This document shows, one piece after another, positions 10,859-23,322 of a DNA stretch of 64,000 nucleotides. The position numbers and the translations under genes were made by a program. The stretch is from Centrapalus pauciflorus. Taxonomy: Eukaryota > Streptophyta > Magnoliopsida > Asterales > Asteraceae. The notes under the pieces were generated by a model. That model did not search any database. It was not told the origin of the DNA and saw only the letters and a program-made list of their open reading frames with translations. Positions within the stretch are counted from its first letter, which is position 1. Each line of letters starts with the position of its first letter. Where the stretch lies: contig JAANYP010001803.1 of NCBI GenBank assembly GCA_020465985.1, positions 186,001 through 250,000 of the forward strand, read 5' to 3'.

Positions 10859-13800
10859 GGTTTTGTTGCATTTGGAGGAAATTCCAAGGGAGGTAAGGTC
10901 ACAGTTAAAGGTACTGTAAAAGCAGGAAATATGCTTTTTAATGATGTTTTGTATGTTGAACAACTGAAGTACAATTTATTAAGTGTGTCTCAAATCTGTG
11001 ATAAACAAAATATTGTTGTCTTCACAGATTCTGAGTGCATTGTTCTTTCAAAGGATTTCAAAATACATGAAAATCTTGTTTTACTTAAAACACCAAGAAA
11101 GGACAATGTCTACTGTTTGGACACAGATCTTTTATCTAACTCAAGTACTTTAAGCTGTTTGATATCCAAAGCATCATCAAATGAATCTGCTCTTTAGCAC
11201 AGAAGAATGTGTCACATGAACTTCAAATCTATGAATGTGCTGGTCAAAAAGAATTTGGTAAGACGTCTACCACAAAAGGAGTTCATTTGTGATGATCATT
11301 GTGTAGCATGTCTTAAAGGCAAGCAACACAAATCTTCTCATAAGACCAAAGAAGTAAATTCAATCTCATCTGCTCTTCATCTTATTCATATGGATCTCTT
11401 TGGTCCAACATCTGTTTTGAGTTTGAATAAAAGGGCTTACTGTTTAGTCATTGTTGATGATTTCACCAGATTCACATGGGTATACTTTCTTAGGACTAAA
11501 GATGAAACTGCTGAGCTAGTTAAATCTTTTATTCTTAAGATAGAAACCAATCCAACTTAAAAGTTAAGGTGATTAGATCAGACAATGGGACTGAATTTAA
11601 AAACCACATCCTAAACAGTTTCTGTGAGTCTAAAGGCATTGCTAGGCAATATAGTGCACCAAGAACACCACAGCAAAATGGTGTAGCTGAAAGAAAGAAC
11701 AGATTTTTAATTGAGGCTGCTAGAACCATGCTAGCTGATTCCAAACTGCCAATGACCTTTTGGGCAGAAGCAGTTAATACAGCTTGTTATATTCTGAATA
11801 GGGTTCAGGTTGTCCAATCACAATGGAAAACTCCATATGAGTTATTCCATCATAGAATCCCCTTAATAGCCTTCCTAAAGTCTTTTGGCTGTTCATGCAC
11901 AATTCTTTACACTAAGACTCACTTAGGAAAGTTTGAAAGCAAGGCTGAAGAAGGTTTCTTTGTAGGATACTCCACTCAAAGCAAAGCCTATAGGGTATAT
12001 AACAGTGTGTCTAAAACCATTGAAGAAAGTGTCAATGTCGAATTTAATGAAAACACTGCAAATATCAAAGGCACTGGTCCTGATTGGTTGTTTGATTTAG
12101 ATTCACTAACTAATTCTCTGAGCTTTGTTGAGTATACTGCAGAAACTGATGAAAACAGGGTTGAAGCTGCCATCACAAGTTCTCATGCTGGTAGCACAAA
12201 TCATCAAGCTGTTGGTACAAAGATTCAGACCGTTGCAGATTCTGGTCAATGGGATGAGTATACGGTCATACCACTTCTCTCTTGTGACCCACCAGGGGTA
12301 CTGGATGCACAACATGATTCAAATCCAAACTATGAAGTGCCAATCCCAAGTCCTGAGAGCACAACTTCATCACAAAGGGAAACAGTCCCAGATTCAAGTC
12401 AAACTGTTCCTGAAGCTGAACCATCAAGTGGTCCTGATGGAGATGATACAAATCTAGGAACCTCTTTTCAGACAGACAGAGAGCCAACCCTCAGAGTTCA
12501 CAAGTATCATCCTCTCAATCAGATAATGGGTGATCCACGAACTCCTGTGCAGACAAGGACAATGGTTCACAAAGAGTCTACTGATGCTGATTCAGCAGTT
12601 CCAGAATTCAGTCTAGCTGCCTTTGAACATGCCTGTTTCATGTCACAGTTAGAACCCAAAAAGGCATCAGAGGCTTTGAAAGATCCATCTTGGATTGAGG
12701 CAATGTAGGAAGAGCTACTACAATTCAAGATTCAGAATGTATGGACTCTAGTTAATCTTCCTAAAGGAAAGAGAGCAATTGGTACAAGATGGGTTTTCAG
12801 AAACAAGAAGGATGAGAGAGGGATAGTCATCAAGAACAAAGCAAGATTGGTAGCACAGGGATACACTCAAGAAGAAGGAATATATTATGATGATGTCTTT
12901 GCTCCAGTAGCAAGAATTGAAGCCATCAGACTGTTCCTAGCCTATGCAAGCTTCAAAGGATTTAAAGTGTATCAAATGGATGTGAAGTCTTCTTTCCTGT
13001 ATGGCACAATTGAAGAAAAGGTCTATGTGTGTCAACCTCCTGGATTTGAGGACTACAAGTATCCAGACAGAGTCTACAAATTGGACAAAGCCCTCTATGG
13101 ACTCCACCAAGCCCCTAGAGCATGGTATGACACTCTGTCATCATACCTTCTACAGAATGGATTCAAGAGAGGTACACTGGACAAAACTTTGTTCACAAAG
13201 TCCATCAAATCTGAGATTTTACTTGTTCAGATATACGTTGATGATATTATCTTTGGGTTTACCAATGACAGTCTTTGCAAGGAGTTTGAGGCATTGATGT
13301 CCAAAAAGTTTCAAATGAGTTCAATGGGGGAACTCACTTTTTTTCTAGGATTGCAGGTTAAGCAAAAGCCTACAGGGCTCTTTATAAACCAATCAAAGTA
13401 TGTTAAAGACATACTGGAAAAGTTTGGATACAAGGATACCAAAGTTGCAAGTACTCCAATGGACACTCACAAGCAGCTTGATGCAGACAAAGAAGGAGTA
13501 GATGTGGACATTCATATATACAGATCCTTGATTGGATCACTTATGTATCTAACATCTTCTAGACCTGATATAATGTTTGTTGTTTGTGTTTGTGCCAGAT
13601 TATAATGTGCTCCAAAGGACTCACATCTGTTTGCTGTTAAGAGAATCTTTAGATATCTCAAAGGCCAACCACATTTGGGCCTCTGGTATCCTAAAGACTC
13701 TCCTCTTGAACTAACAGCCTATTCTGACAGTGATTATGGAGGCTGCAACATTGACTGAAGTCCACAACTGGTGGATGTCAATATCTAGGAGAAAGATTGG

Positions 13801-14177
13801 TTTTTTGGCAGTGTAAAAAGCAAACAACTGTCTCCACCTCATCTACTGAAGCAAAATATGTAGCAGCTGCAAGTTGCTGTTCCCGAGTGATGTGGATTCA
13901 GAATCAACTGAGAGACTATGGTATGAATTTCCTATCCACTCCTATTTACATTGACAACTCAAGTGCAATAAGCATTGTGAAAAATCCAGTGAAATTTCCC
14001 AAAACCAAGCATATAGACATCAGATTTCATTTTATAAGGGACTGTAATGAGAAGAAACTAATCCAAGTTACCAAAATTCATACTGATGATCAGTTAGTCG
14101 ATCTATTTACAAAATCATTTGATGTAGGAAGATTCACCTTCCTAGTTTCAAATATTGGTATGGTTAATATGGATTAA
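10844..14177 (+). pseudogene. Copia integrase-RT-RNaseH pseudogene
   Basis: The order is pre-integrase domain, integrase catalytic core (IHMDLFGP near 11393 and IRSDNGTEF near 11572), RT (MDVKSSFLYG near 12978, YVDDI near 13236) and RNase H, with the KTKHIDIRFHF motif near 14010. I see five lesions: TAG at 11195 where Trp is expected, a one-base loss just before the stop at 11558, TAG at 12706 for Gln, TAA at 13603 for Gln, and a one-base loss beside the TGA at 13756. The three clear nonsense changes are C-to-T or G-to-A, as expected from deamination of methylated cytosine. This copy cannot make a working polyprotein. Confidence 0.93.
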
Positions 14178-14235
14178 TTTGTTTTTCATTATTCTTTCTT
14201 ATTTTATGAAAACTGTATCTATGTCATATGCTTGT

Positions 14236-14540
14236 TTAAGGGGGAGACACTGTTCCATTCGGAAATGCTCATTTTTCAACTAACAGCTTGAGTCTTTTCT
14301 CAAGCTGCTAGTTCATTTTCTCGAACTGCTAGTTGTTTCACTTGGTCTGTCAAAGTGTGCAGGGTAATTTGGTAACTTCCATAAGTGTGTGCGCGGGATT
14401 AGATATTTTCGAAACCTTTAAAAGTCCCAGTTTCGTTCAATTGTAACTACCAGTTGCAAAATATCTTCCACGATCTTTCTTTTCTCTCTGAGTGATTCCC
14501 ACACACATCTTTGAAACCCTAAATCACCGATTGATTGTCA
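14236..14540 (+). promoter_or_regulatory. Second PPT and LTR-U3-like promoter block before accessory ORF
   Basis: Sixty bases after pol ends, AAGGGGGAGACAC (14238-14250) is followed by TGTTCC, which looks like a polypurine tract plus LTR start. Next come one inverted (14277-14291) and two direct (14299-14314, 14320-14335) copies of the motif that fills this element's LTR U3. TTTAAAA near 14420 could act as a TATA box, and about 110 bases of leader precede the accessory ATG at 14541. Promoter activity is inference. Confidence 0.6.
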
Positions 14541-15116
14541 ATGGATTTTGTCAAAGAACATAACTGTCTTCCCTACTCTCTCAAACACGCTGACCTTCAA
14601 CCATTCCACGACATGATGGACTTCCTTCGAAGTTCTCATATTCATCATGCTCTTATCATAAACCCTACCATATACATATCCTATATAGAGCAATTTTGGA
14701 AACATGCCTCTGTTCAAACCATCAATGGAGTCACTTCTTTGACGTCCAAGATTGATGGAACCACTGTCACCATCACTGAGGATCTCATACGCCAACACTT
14801 GCATCTTCAAGATGCCGCAGGTATAACTGATTTCCCTCTTACTGCCTTACATGAAGGCCTTTTTGCTATAGGGTATAGGGGCCCTACTGATTCTTATACG
14901 TTCTTTAAAACTCATTTTGCCCCTAAGTGGAAGTATCTGGTACATATTATACAGCAATGCATAAGCCCTAAAAGAACTGGTTGGTCAGGATTTTCCTCAA
15001 ACATAGCCACTGCCTTAGTGTGCTTATCTACAGGCCAACAGTTCAATTTTTCTAATATGATTTTTCAGGGTATGCTAAGGCATCATGCCCTAAAACATGG
15101 GAAATTTTTGATGTAT
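14541..15116 (+). pseudogene. Copia accessory ORF, 5' part, interrupted by Athila
   Basis: ATG at 14541 opens a frame of 192 codons that is cut by the Athila insertion right after a TAT codon. It continues in the same frame at 26517. The N-terminal part is rich in His, Phe and Leu and has a folded-protein look, with LIINPTIYISYIEQFW near residues 37-52. I recognise it as the extra ORF that sits behind pol in SIRE-like copia elements. It shows none of the gag zinc knuckles or pol motifs. Its function is unknown. Confidence 0.75.
15112..15116. other. Target site duplication of Athila (left)
   Basis: TGTAT here is repeated at 26512-26516 on the other side of the Athila element. The element ends are TGATATCGCC and GGCACATCA. 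Confidence 0.92.
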
Positions 15117-15276
15117 TGATATCGCCATAACTATATACATTTTCCGGGCGATATCTGTTGTTTTTAGAGTATTTTATTGAGGGAAAACGTTGAATTCCTC
15201 CAAGTGTTATTTATGTTAAATCAATATTTGTAGGGTTTGTTGGAAGAAAATCAAGATTTTTGGCTGAAAAGGGTAA

Positions 15277-15476
15277 GGCACGGCGTGCCCTCAAAGGCAC
15301 ACCATGCCTGATTAGGCATGCCAGGAAGATTATCAGCTGAAAAGGGTAAGGCACGGTGTGCCTACTTTTAGGCACGGCGTGCCCTGCCTGACACACGAAC
15401 ATTCCCTGCATTTCCAGAGCCAATAAGGAGGTGACACACAAGAGGCACGGGTGCCTACTTTTAGGCACGGCGTGCC
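15277..15476 (+). promoter_or_regulatory. Palindrome array in Athila U3
   Basis: Six copies of a 12-13-base inverted repeat close to GGCACG-G-CGTGCC, at 15277, 15296, 15350, 15371, 15444 and 15464. The last ends 10 bases before the TATA box. A mirror-orientation array with C at the centre occurs at 22782-23025. Confidence 0.85.
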
Positions 15477-15486
15477 CTTCCAAGTC

Positions 15487-15494
15487 TATAAATA
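15487..15494 (+). promoter_or_regulatory. TATA box of Athila LTR
   Basis: TATAAATA sits just downstream of the palindrome array. The expected transcription start is about 30 bases later. Confidence 0.8.
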
Positions 15495-16730
15495 GAGCGT
15501 TTTCAGCAACATTTACTCATCATTCTCGTTTCCTTCACACAAAACAACAATTTTTACACTATTTGGAAGGCTAGAAAGTCGGTTTGGAGCCATTTTTTGA
15601 GTGCAATGTTGAAGGTTTCAACAACACAACATCGATTATCATTGTTAGGGGAGTTCTAACATTTCTAAATCTTTTGGTTATGTTTAGTTTTTCTTTATAT
15701 ATGATGTTATCTTGTGCATTTCTATATATATGGAGTAGTTGTTTATTGTAATCATTTGGGTTTGTAGAACCCTAAACATTGGATGATTTTATATCTTTTT
15801 GTTGGAATGAATATATTTATGTTCTTGTTTTGAAAGAATGTTTGTAGTCGTTAGTTTAACACTTGAATGATTTGCCATGAATATTTGTGTTCCTAGATGT
15901 GAATCGGGTTTGCTTATATTTATTTCGAATAGAGTGATTTTGTTACTTTGTTTGATCTTTTAAGCTCGTGAGAGTAAAAAGGGTGGATTATTTAAGTGTT
16001 TAACTATGATTATAAATATGGTTGTATTGTGGTGAGAATCTTAATATAAACGAATGTTTTGATACGTGAGTTGATAAACAATATTTCATAACAAAAACAT
16101 GATTGTGAGTATTTAGTTTGCTTTATTAATTTAAGAAAATATAGTTGAGTGATCTCTATATTTTCTTAGAGTTAATATTGGGATGATGATTTTAGTTTGA
16201 GTGACCTTGTAATTTCATCATCATTACTTGCATATGATTTTATGTCAAAGTATTCATTAGAGTGATCTTTGTTACTTTACGTAAAAGGTTGGATTTAAGA
16301 TTTTTAAACCATTGTTGAGTGATCTTAATGATTTATTTTCTTAAATTCAAGCGTTATTCATTCCAAGAGTGTTCATTGTTATTCATCCAATGTTTAGGGG
16401 GAAGCATTCCCATTTGATTACCCTTATCAAATTGCAATCTTGAAACCTTTCTTTCTAAGTGTGTATATCTCGTAGTTGTGTGGATTCGCGCTCGTGATTT
16501 TATACTTTTTACATGTTTCTTATTTTTGCAAACACATGACGATATTAGCTAATTATTAACTGACAACCTATTATCATCATGACACCATTTTGTCCCTGTG
16601 TTCGATACCTGGACTTACTTATACTATATTAGCAAACGATAGGTGATACTTGCCTAATTGTCGCTAGTTTTAGTATATTTATATCCATTACATAATTAAA
16701 ATTAAGGTGTGCTAGCGGCACATCAAGTTT

Positions 16731-16750
16731 TTGGCGCCATTGCCGGGGAT
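16731..16750 (+). other. Athila-type primer-binding site
   Basis: TTGGCGCCATTGCCGGGGA follows the LTR end after five bases. This is the characteristic primer site of Athila/Tat elements, different from the initiator-Met site used by the other elements here. Confidence 0.88.
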
Positions 16751-16902
16751 GATAACGGTGATTTTGTGAACGGTTGAACGTTTCAATATTAGCGATCCTT
16801 CCGGGGATTCATCCCCCAAAGTTAAATTCATTGTTTTTAATTTATTTCGTTACTTTCTTGTTCGAGATCACACGTTGCCTCTCTTTTGTTTTATAGGAGT
16901 TT

Positions 16903-19098
16903 ATGAGCCGAAATCTTCTCTCGGATTTGGCCGAACCATTAACCGATCCAGAGAGATTGCTAAGAAGGAAAAACAAACAAAAGGAAGGTGAAAGTGTGCT
17001 TGAGCAAGGATCTCCATCAACACCCACCAATACTTCTCTAATCATAGTCGAAGATCTTGAGGTTTCGGGACCCAAAACCGAACCAAAAGTCAAAGCCAAA
17101 ATGGCGGAGGAGGATAATCGCACTATGAGAGAACGCTCTAAGGCGACCAACATCGGGTCGGGATCAGCAATCATACGTCGTCCTGTTCAAGCGGCGCACT
17201 ATGAGATCAAAACTCATTATCTTCAGTACTTGAATCAAATGTGCCCCTTTGATGGTCTTGACTCCGATGATCCAAACGCGCATCTAACTCGGTTCTTGGA
17301 CGTTTGTGACATGATAAAGATTCGAGAAATGTCCGATGAAGCCTTGTACCTTCGTTTATTCCCTTATACGTTAAGGGGAGCCGCTCAAACGTGGTTTGAA
17401 TCGCTTGCGCCACAGTCGATCACAAGTTGGGAGGAACTTGTAGACCGGTTCCTAATGCGGTACTTCCCTCCCTCTAAAACTGCTCGTTTGAAAAATGATA
17501 TCAGTAATTTTTTGCAGGAAAGCGTGGAGTCTTTATACGAAGCGTGGGAAAGGTACAAGGGTCTTTTGAGAAAGTGTCCACATCACGGGTTGGACACCTA
17601 CAATCAAGTATACACATTCTATACCGGGCTCCTAATTTCGACAAGGCAAATATTGGATTTGAATGCCGGTGGATGTGTGATGGACAAGAAGCCTTCCGAC
17701 GCTTACAAAGCAATAGAAACTACGGCCACTAACACTCATGAGTGGCACTCTTCAAGACATAGAATCGTACGTGGTGCTTTGAAGAAAGGGGATGAGGTAA
17801 GTTCACTGAAGGACGAGATTGCTAGGATGGGCAAACAAATTGTCCAACTACAAAATCCAAGAATAGCAAATCAGGTGTGCCAGTTGTGTGACGGTCCTCA
17901 CACCGCAAATGAATGTACCAAAAGGATGACACTTCTCAATAGACAATCCACTATTAAGTCTATTCAAGAAGTTTGTCAACTTTGTGGAGGACCACACACG
18001 GCAAGAGATTGTGGCAATGATGATGCAGAGGAAACACTAGAAGAAGATGTTTTGTATTCTTATGGTGATCGATATAACAACCCAAGAGGGAAGCTAGCTT
18101 TTCAACCACCACCTCAACAATACTACAATCCCAATATTGACAATCGGAATCATCCAAATTTCCGATGGCGTCAACCAAATGACCAAGCTCCAGCGGTACC
18201 ACCGGGATTTGAGGGGGCTAGTTCTTCCAACCCAAACCAAAGAAACAACTCATACCAACCTCGTCATCCAAACACCGCTCAATATCAATCTCGTCAACCA
18301 AACCACGCAACTAATGCAACACAACAACCACACCAAGCCACAAATACCACCACCCCATCCACCGAAGCCATGCCTACCCTTGAGGATATTGTGAGAGGTC
18401 AACAAGCATCGATCCAAAATCTTGAGAAGCAAATGGGGCAAATTGCTCAATCATTAATTGATCGCAGTAAAGGGACACTTCCATCAAATACGGAAACAAA
18501 TCCCAAGGAGCAAGCCAAGGCTAATCATCTACGAAATGGTAAAACTCTAGATCCCATTTCCAATTCGGTTTCAAATAATGTGGTTGTTGATGATGTGCAG
18601 GTTGAAAAAGAAAAGGAGGCAAGGACGGACGAGGCGCAACACTCAAACCCACAAAGTACCGTGCAAGTCCCACCTCCTTCCACCACACAAGTGCCGGTCA
18701 TGAAACCGCGAGTCCCTTATCCAAGCAGGCTAAAAAAGGAGAAAGAGGAGGCTCATTTTGGTAAATTTATAGAGCTCTTTAAACAGTTGCATATCAACTT
18801 ACCGTTTATTGATGTTATCTCGCAGATGCCCACATATGCTAAATTTCTCAAGGAGATCATCACCAACAAACGGAAGTTTGAGGATGTTTCATCTGTACTG
18901 ATGAATGAAGGATGTTCCGCTTTGCTACAAAACAAGCTACCGGAGAAGATTGCCGATCCAGGGAGTTTTACTATCCCTTGTCATATTGGTAGCTTAGTCA
19001 TCACGAATGCACTTGCGGATCTCGGGGCAAGCATCAATTTAATGCCCACCTCTTTGTATGCGAAACTTAATTTGGAGATCCGCAACCGACACGCATGA
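16903..19098 (+). pseudogene. Athila gag-protease
   Basis: Opens at ATG 16903 after a 177-base leader. The gag capsid domain covers about residues 105-290, including the AAQTWFESL stretch. Two CX2CX3HX4C zinc knuckles start near residues 327 and 359. Then comes a Gln/Asn/Pro-rich linker (about 390-510) and an aspartic protease with DLGAS in place of DTG/DSG near residue 706. A one-base loss near 19075-19082 ends this frame at 19098. The rest of protease continues in the next frame from 19095. Confidence 0.92.
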
Positions 19099-22000
19099 GC
19101 ATCCAATTGGCCGATCGGTCACTCAAGTATCCAAGGGGAATTGTGGAAAATGTTCTAGTCAAAGTAGATAAATTTGTGTTCCCCGTGGATTTTGTGATAC
19201 TTGATATGGATGAGGATAGCCGTGTACCCCTTATATTAGGGAGGCCATTTTTGGCCACTTCACGTGCTATGATTGATGTGTATGATAAGAAACTCACTTT
19301 GAAAGTTGGTGAATAGTCGATAACTTTTTCTATTGATAAAGCTATGCAACATCCATCTTCATCGGATGATATGTGTTACCACGTACATGCATTTGATAGT
19401 GAGTTTAATTTCGATGTGCATTCATTCATTTCAAAGGGGTCAAAGAGCGTATTCTCGATTGATAAAGGGGAAGAGATTCTCGAGTTTGATGAGAATTTGG
19501 ACGAGTTAGCACCACCGCTAGCCATGGATTCATCCCCTAGCTCTTGTGAAGTCGAGCCAATCCATATTGATGAAAATCCTTTCCGTGTCAAATCTTCAAT
19601 TGAGGAACCTCCATCTCTTGAGCTTAAAGAGCTCCCCAATCATCTTGAGTATGCATTCTTGCATGAGGAGTCCCAATTACCCGTAATCATTTCGTCAAGT
19701 CTAACGGGTGACCAAAAAGAAAGACTCCTCACTCTTCTTCGTGCTCACAAAGGAGCAATCGCTTGGAAAACTTCTGACATTAAGGGTATAAGTCCTTCCT
19801 ATTGCACGCATAAAATTCTTATGGAAGATGACTTTAAACCGGTTGTTCAACGACAAAGACGGTTGAACCCAAACATGAAGGAAGTGGTAAAAAAGGAGGT
19901 AATTACGCTACTTGATGCCGACTTGATCTACCCAATCTCCGATAGTCCATGGGTTAGCCCCGTTCAGGTTGTACCAAAAAAAGGAGGTATGACCATTGTG
20001 CATAACGAGAAAAATGAGATCATCCCGACACGAACGTTCACAAAATGGCGTGTTTGCATTGATTATCGAAAATTAAACGACGCTACACGCAAAGATCATT
20101 TTCCCCTTCCCTTCATGGACCAAATGTTAGAACGCTTGGCGGGCAACCATCTCTTCTGTTTCCTTGACGGTTTCTCCGGTTATTTTCAAATTCCTATCCA
20201 TCCGGAGGACCAAGAAAAAACTACTTTCACGTGCCCCTTCGGCACGTTCACGTATAGAAGAATGCCTTTCGGCCTATGCAATGCACCCGCGACCTTTCAA
20301 CGGTGTATGATGGTCATTTTCCTTGACATGATTGAAGGGAGTGTGGAAGTGTTTATGGACGATTTCTCCGTCTACGGAAACTCCTTCGATTCATGTCTTG
20401 AAAATCTTGAGAGAATGCTCACCTGATGTGAGGAATCTAACTTGGTCCTCAATTGGGAAAAATGTCACTTCATGGTGAGAGAGGGAATCGTTTTGGGGCA
20501 TAAAATCTCAGAAGCCGGGATTGAGGTAGATAAGGCAAAGATTGACACTATCTCTAAGTTACCTCCCCCATCCAATGTCAAAGGCATAAGAAGCTTCTTG
20601 GGTCATGCGGGTTTTTATCGCCGCTTCATTAAAGATTTTTCCAAAATCACGAGACCCATGACCCAACTATTGGAGAAAGATACCCCGTTTGTTTTCTCCG
20701 ATGAATGTTTGAAGTCTTTTAATATCCTCAAAGAGAAGCTCATGAATGCACCCATAATGATTGCTCCGGATTGGTCGATTCCGTTCGAGCTCACGTGTGA
20801 CGCGAGTGATTTCGCGGTTGGGGCCGTTTTGGGCCAAAGAATCAATAATCATTTCCAACCGATTTATTATGCAAGCAAGACATTAACGGACGCACAAGAA
20901 AATTACACCACTACCGAGAAAGAACTTCTCGCCGTTGCCTTCGCTTTCGATAAGTTTCGGTCCTATCTCGTGCTTTCCAAAACGGTTGTTTACACCGACC
21001 ATTCCGCCCTTCGCTTCCTTTTCTCAAAGCAAGATGCAAAGCCCCGTCTCATTCGGTGGATTTTGCTTTTGCAAGAGTTCGATATTGAAATCCGAGATAA
21101 GCGAGGTGCCGAAAATCTCACCGCGGATCACTTGTCACGTCTTGACAACCCTCATCTTGAACAACTGAATGAGCGTGACATTAACGATAACTTTCCCGAT
21201 GAATTTCTTCTAAAGGTTGATGGTGAACCCGAAACACCGTGGTTTGCCGACTTTGCCAACTATCTTGCTTGTGGAATTCTTGTAAAAGGAATGTCATACA
21301 AACAAAAGAAGAAGTTCTTCTCCGATCTCAAGTACTATCTGTGGGAAGACCCCTATCTTTTCCGAATAGGGGCGGATCAAGTGATTCAGAGATGTGTTTT
21401 CGGAAATGAATGTAAAGATATTTTGAACCATTGCCACATTGGCCCAACTGGTGGGCATCTCGGTCCGAGCTACACCGCCAAAAAGGTGTTTGATTTGGGA
21501 TTCTATTGGCCCTCAATCTATAAAGATGCCCAAGCAACAGTTCAATCTTGTGATCAATGCCAACGCACGGGATCTATCTCCAAGCGGGATGAAATGCCAC
21601 AAAATTTCATCCAAGTCTGTGAAGTGTTTGACATTTGGGGGATAGATTTCATGGGACCATTCCCACCTTCCCGTGGCAATAAGTACATTCTCGTCGCGGT
21701 TGATTATGTGTCCAAGTGGGCCGAGGCTCAAGCCTTACCCACGAATGACGCGCGAGTTGTACTTAAATTTCTGAAGAAGTTGTTCTCGCGCTTTGAAATC
21801 CGAAGGCTTTGATTAGTGATCGTGGCACACATTTTTGTAATGCCCAAATGGAAAAAGCCTTGGCTAGATATGGGGTAACTCATCGAGTTGGCACCGCTTA
21901 CCACCCTCAATCTAGTGGCCAAGTCGAGATCACTAATCGCGGTTTGAAGCGTATTTTGGAAAAAAACCGTTGGAAATAATCGAAAGGAGTGGTCGGACAA

Positions 22001-22532
22001 ATTAGATGATGCATTATGGGCATTTCGAACCGCATTTAAAACGCCCATTGGTACCACTCCATTTCATTTGGTGTACGGCAAGGCTTGCCACTTGCCGGTT
22101 GAAGTCGAGCATAAGGCTTTTTGGGCCCTCAAAACGTGTAATCTTGATCTTTCTCTTGTCGGTGATCGTAGAAATGCTCAATTGCAAGAATTAGAGGAGT
22201 TGCGGCTCCAAGCGTATGATAATTCGTGTATTTATAAAGAGAAGACCAAGAAATGGCATGATGCTCGTTTAAAGGATCGTTCTGACATCCGTGTGGGTGA
22301 CCGAGTCCTTGTGTTTAATTCACGACTAAAGCTTTTTCCAGGGAAGCTTAGATCTCGATGGTCCGGTCCTCATGTTGTCAAAAATATCTTCCCATATGGT
22401 ACCGTTGAGTTGACCAATCCAAAAGACGACAACACTTTTAAGGTCAATGGTCAACGTGTGAAAAAATATTTCGAATCGGAATCACTAGTTGAGGAAGTCG
22501 AAGTCCTCGAGTTGCTCCCCATTCTAAATTAA
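19095..22532 (+). pseudogene. Athila protease end-RT-RNaseH-integrase
   Basis: Contains the protease C-terminus (ILGRPFLAT near 19228), RT with FMDDF near 20355, RNase H (CDASD near 20798, TDHSA near 20995), integrase zinc finger (HCHIG...CDQC, 21430-21560), catalytic motifs near 21646 and 21820, and a C-terminal domain ending at 22532. Lesions: TAG at 19314, TGA at 20424 (CGA to TGA), a one-base loss near 21797-21803 giving the stop at 21810, and an extra A in the run 21960-21966. It is typical of Athila in domain order and cannot be translated as a whole. Confidence 0.92.
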
Positions 22533-22781
22533 TTGCGAGGCCGAGTCGAGCTTATGACTCGAAAATAAATAAGCATGTTCATTCTCAAGTTTAAGCTTTA
22601 ATTTTTGCTATTCATGTGTTTTTCTTTTGTATTTCATAAGTGATTAGTGTCGATTGACGATACTTATTTGTTGTTGTGCATTTCGTGAGTTGCTTTCGTG
22701 TTTTAGTACTATCCCGTTCATCTCAAATTATTCCCGTAGCTTCGAAATGAAAATTTTTGGGCTTTCGGAAAAAAATGCCTA

Positions 22782-23045
22782 GGCACGCCGTGCCTAGGTA
22801 TGAGCACGCCGTGCTTCTCTAGGCACACCATGACATACTTGGCACGCCTTCCCTAATTTCAAACCTGACAGCCTTGAATCAGCATATCAGATAGGCGCAC
22901 TCCGTGCGCTCCCCTTAGGCACGCCGTGCTCTCTTGGTCATAGTCGTACGAGGCGCCAGTTTTTGAATATCGAGGATCTGAAAAGACAGGCGCACGCCGT
23001 GCCCTTGCTTTAGGCACGCCGTGCCTCATCGCGGCCGTTTATAAT
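22782..23045 (+). promoter_or_regulatory. Internal palindrome array plus TATA, promoter-like
   Basis: After integrase, copies of GGCACG-C-CGTGCC or close variants lie at 22782, 22803, 22822, 22841, 22894, 22918, 22989 and 23013. TTTATAAT (23038-23045) follows the last by 12 bases. Spacing and order repeat those of the LTR promoter. It stands upstream of a leader with a good intron and then the Athila ORF, so it probably drives that ORF. This is inference from layout. Confidence 0.65.
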
Positions 23046-23322
23046 TTTAGGGTTCCCTTCTTTTTCTTCAAAGAAACTCAACCTCTCCATTGTCTCTCGA
23101 TTAGGAACGAAAACCACCACGAGTCTCACCGTTTTTCATCTCTTTTACCACCAAATCACTACATTTTCATTCCACGATCATCTAGTGTTTGTTTTCTACA
23201 CTTTTGGGGCGTTTTTCTCGCGAAATCTCTCGTCTCCGGCCACCAACCGCCGTTAGCCGCCACCATCTCCGGCGAGTTTTAGGATTTCTTCATCTTTCTT
23301 CTAGTCCTCTCGAAGAATCAAG

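Larger units (their letters stand above)
15117..16725 (+). repeat. Athila 5' LTR
   Basis: 1,609 bases from TGATATCGCC to GGCACATCA. It carries a palindrome array (15277-15476), a TATA box (15487-15494, TATAAATA) and then the transcribed part. The last 1,014 bases (15712-16725) are matched by the 3' LTR without any indel. Confidence 0.95.

Noticed and set aside
15277..15476. Repeated palindromes as a CRISPR-like array
   Set aside because: Spacers are irregular and not unique inserts, the host is a plant, and the array sits in an LTR promoter.
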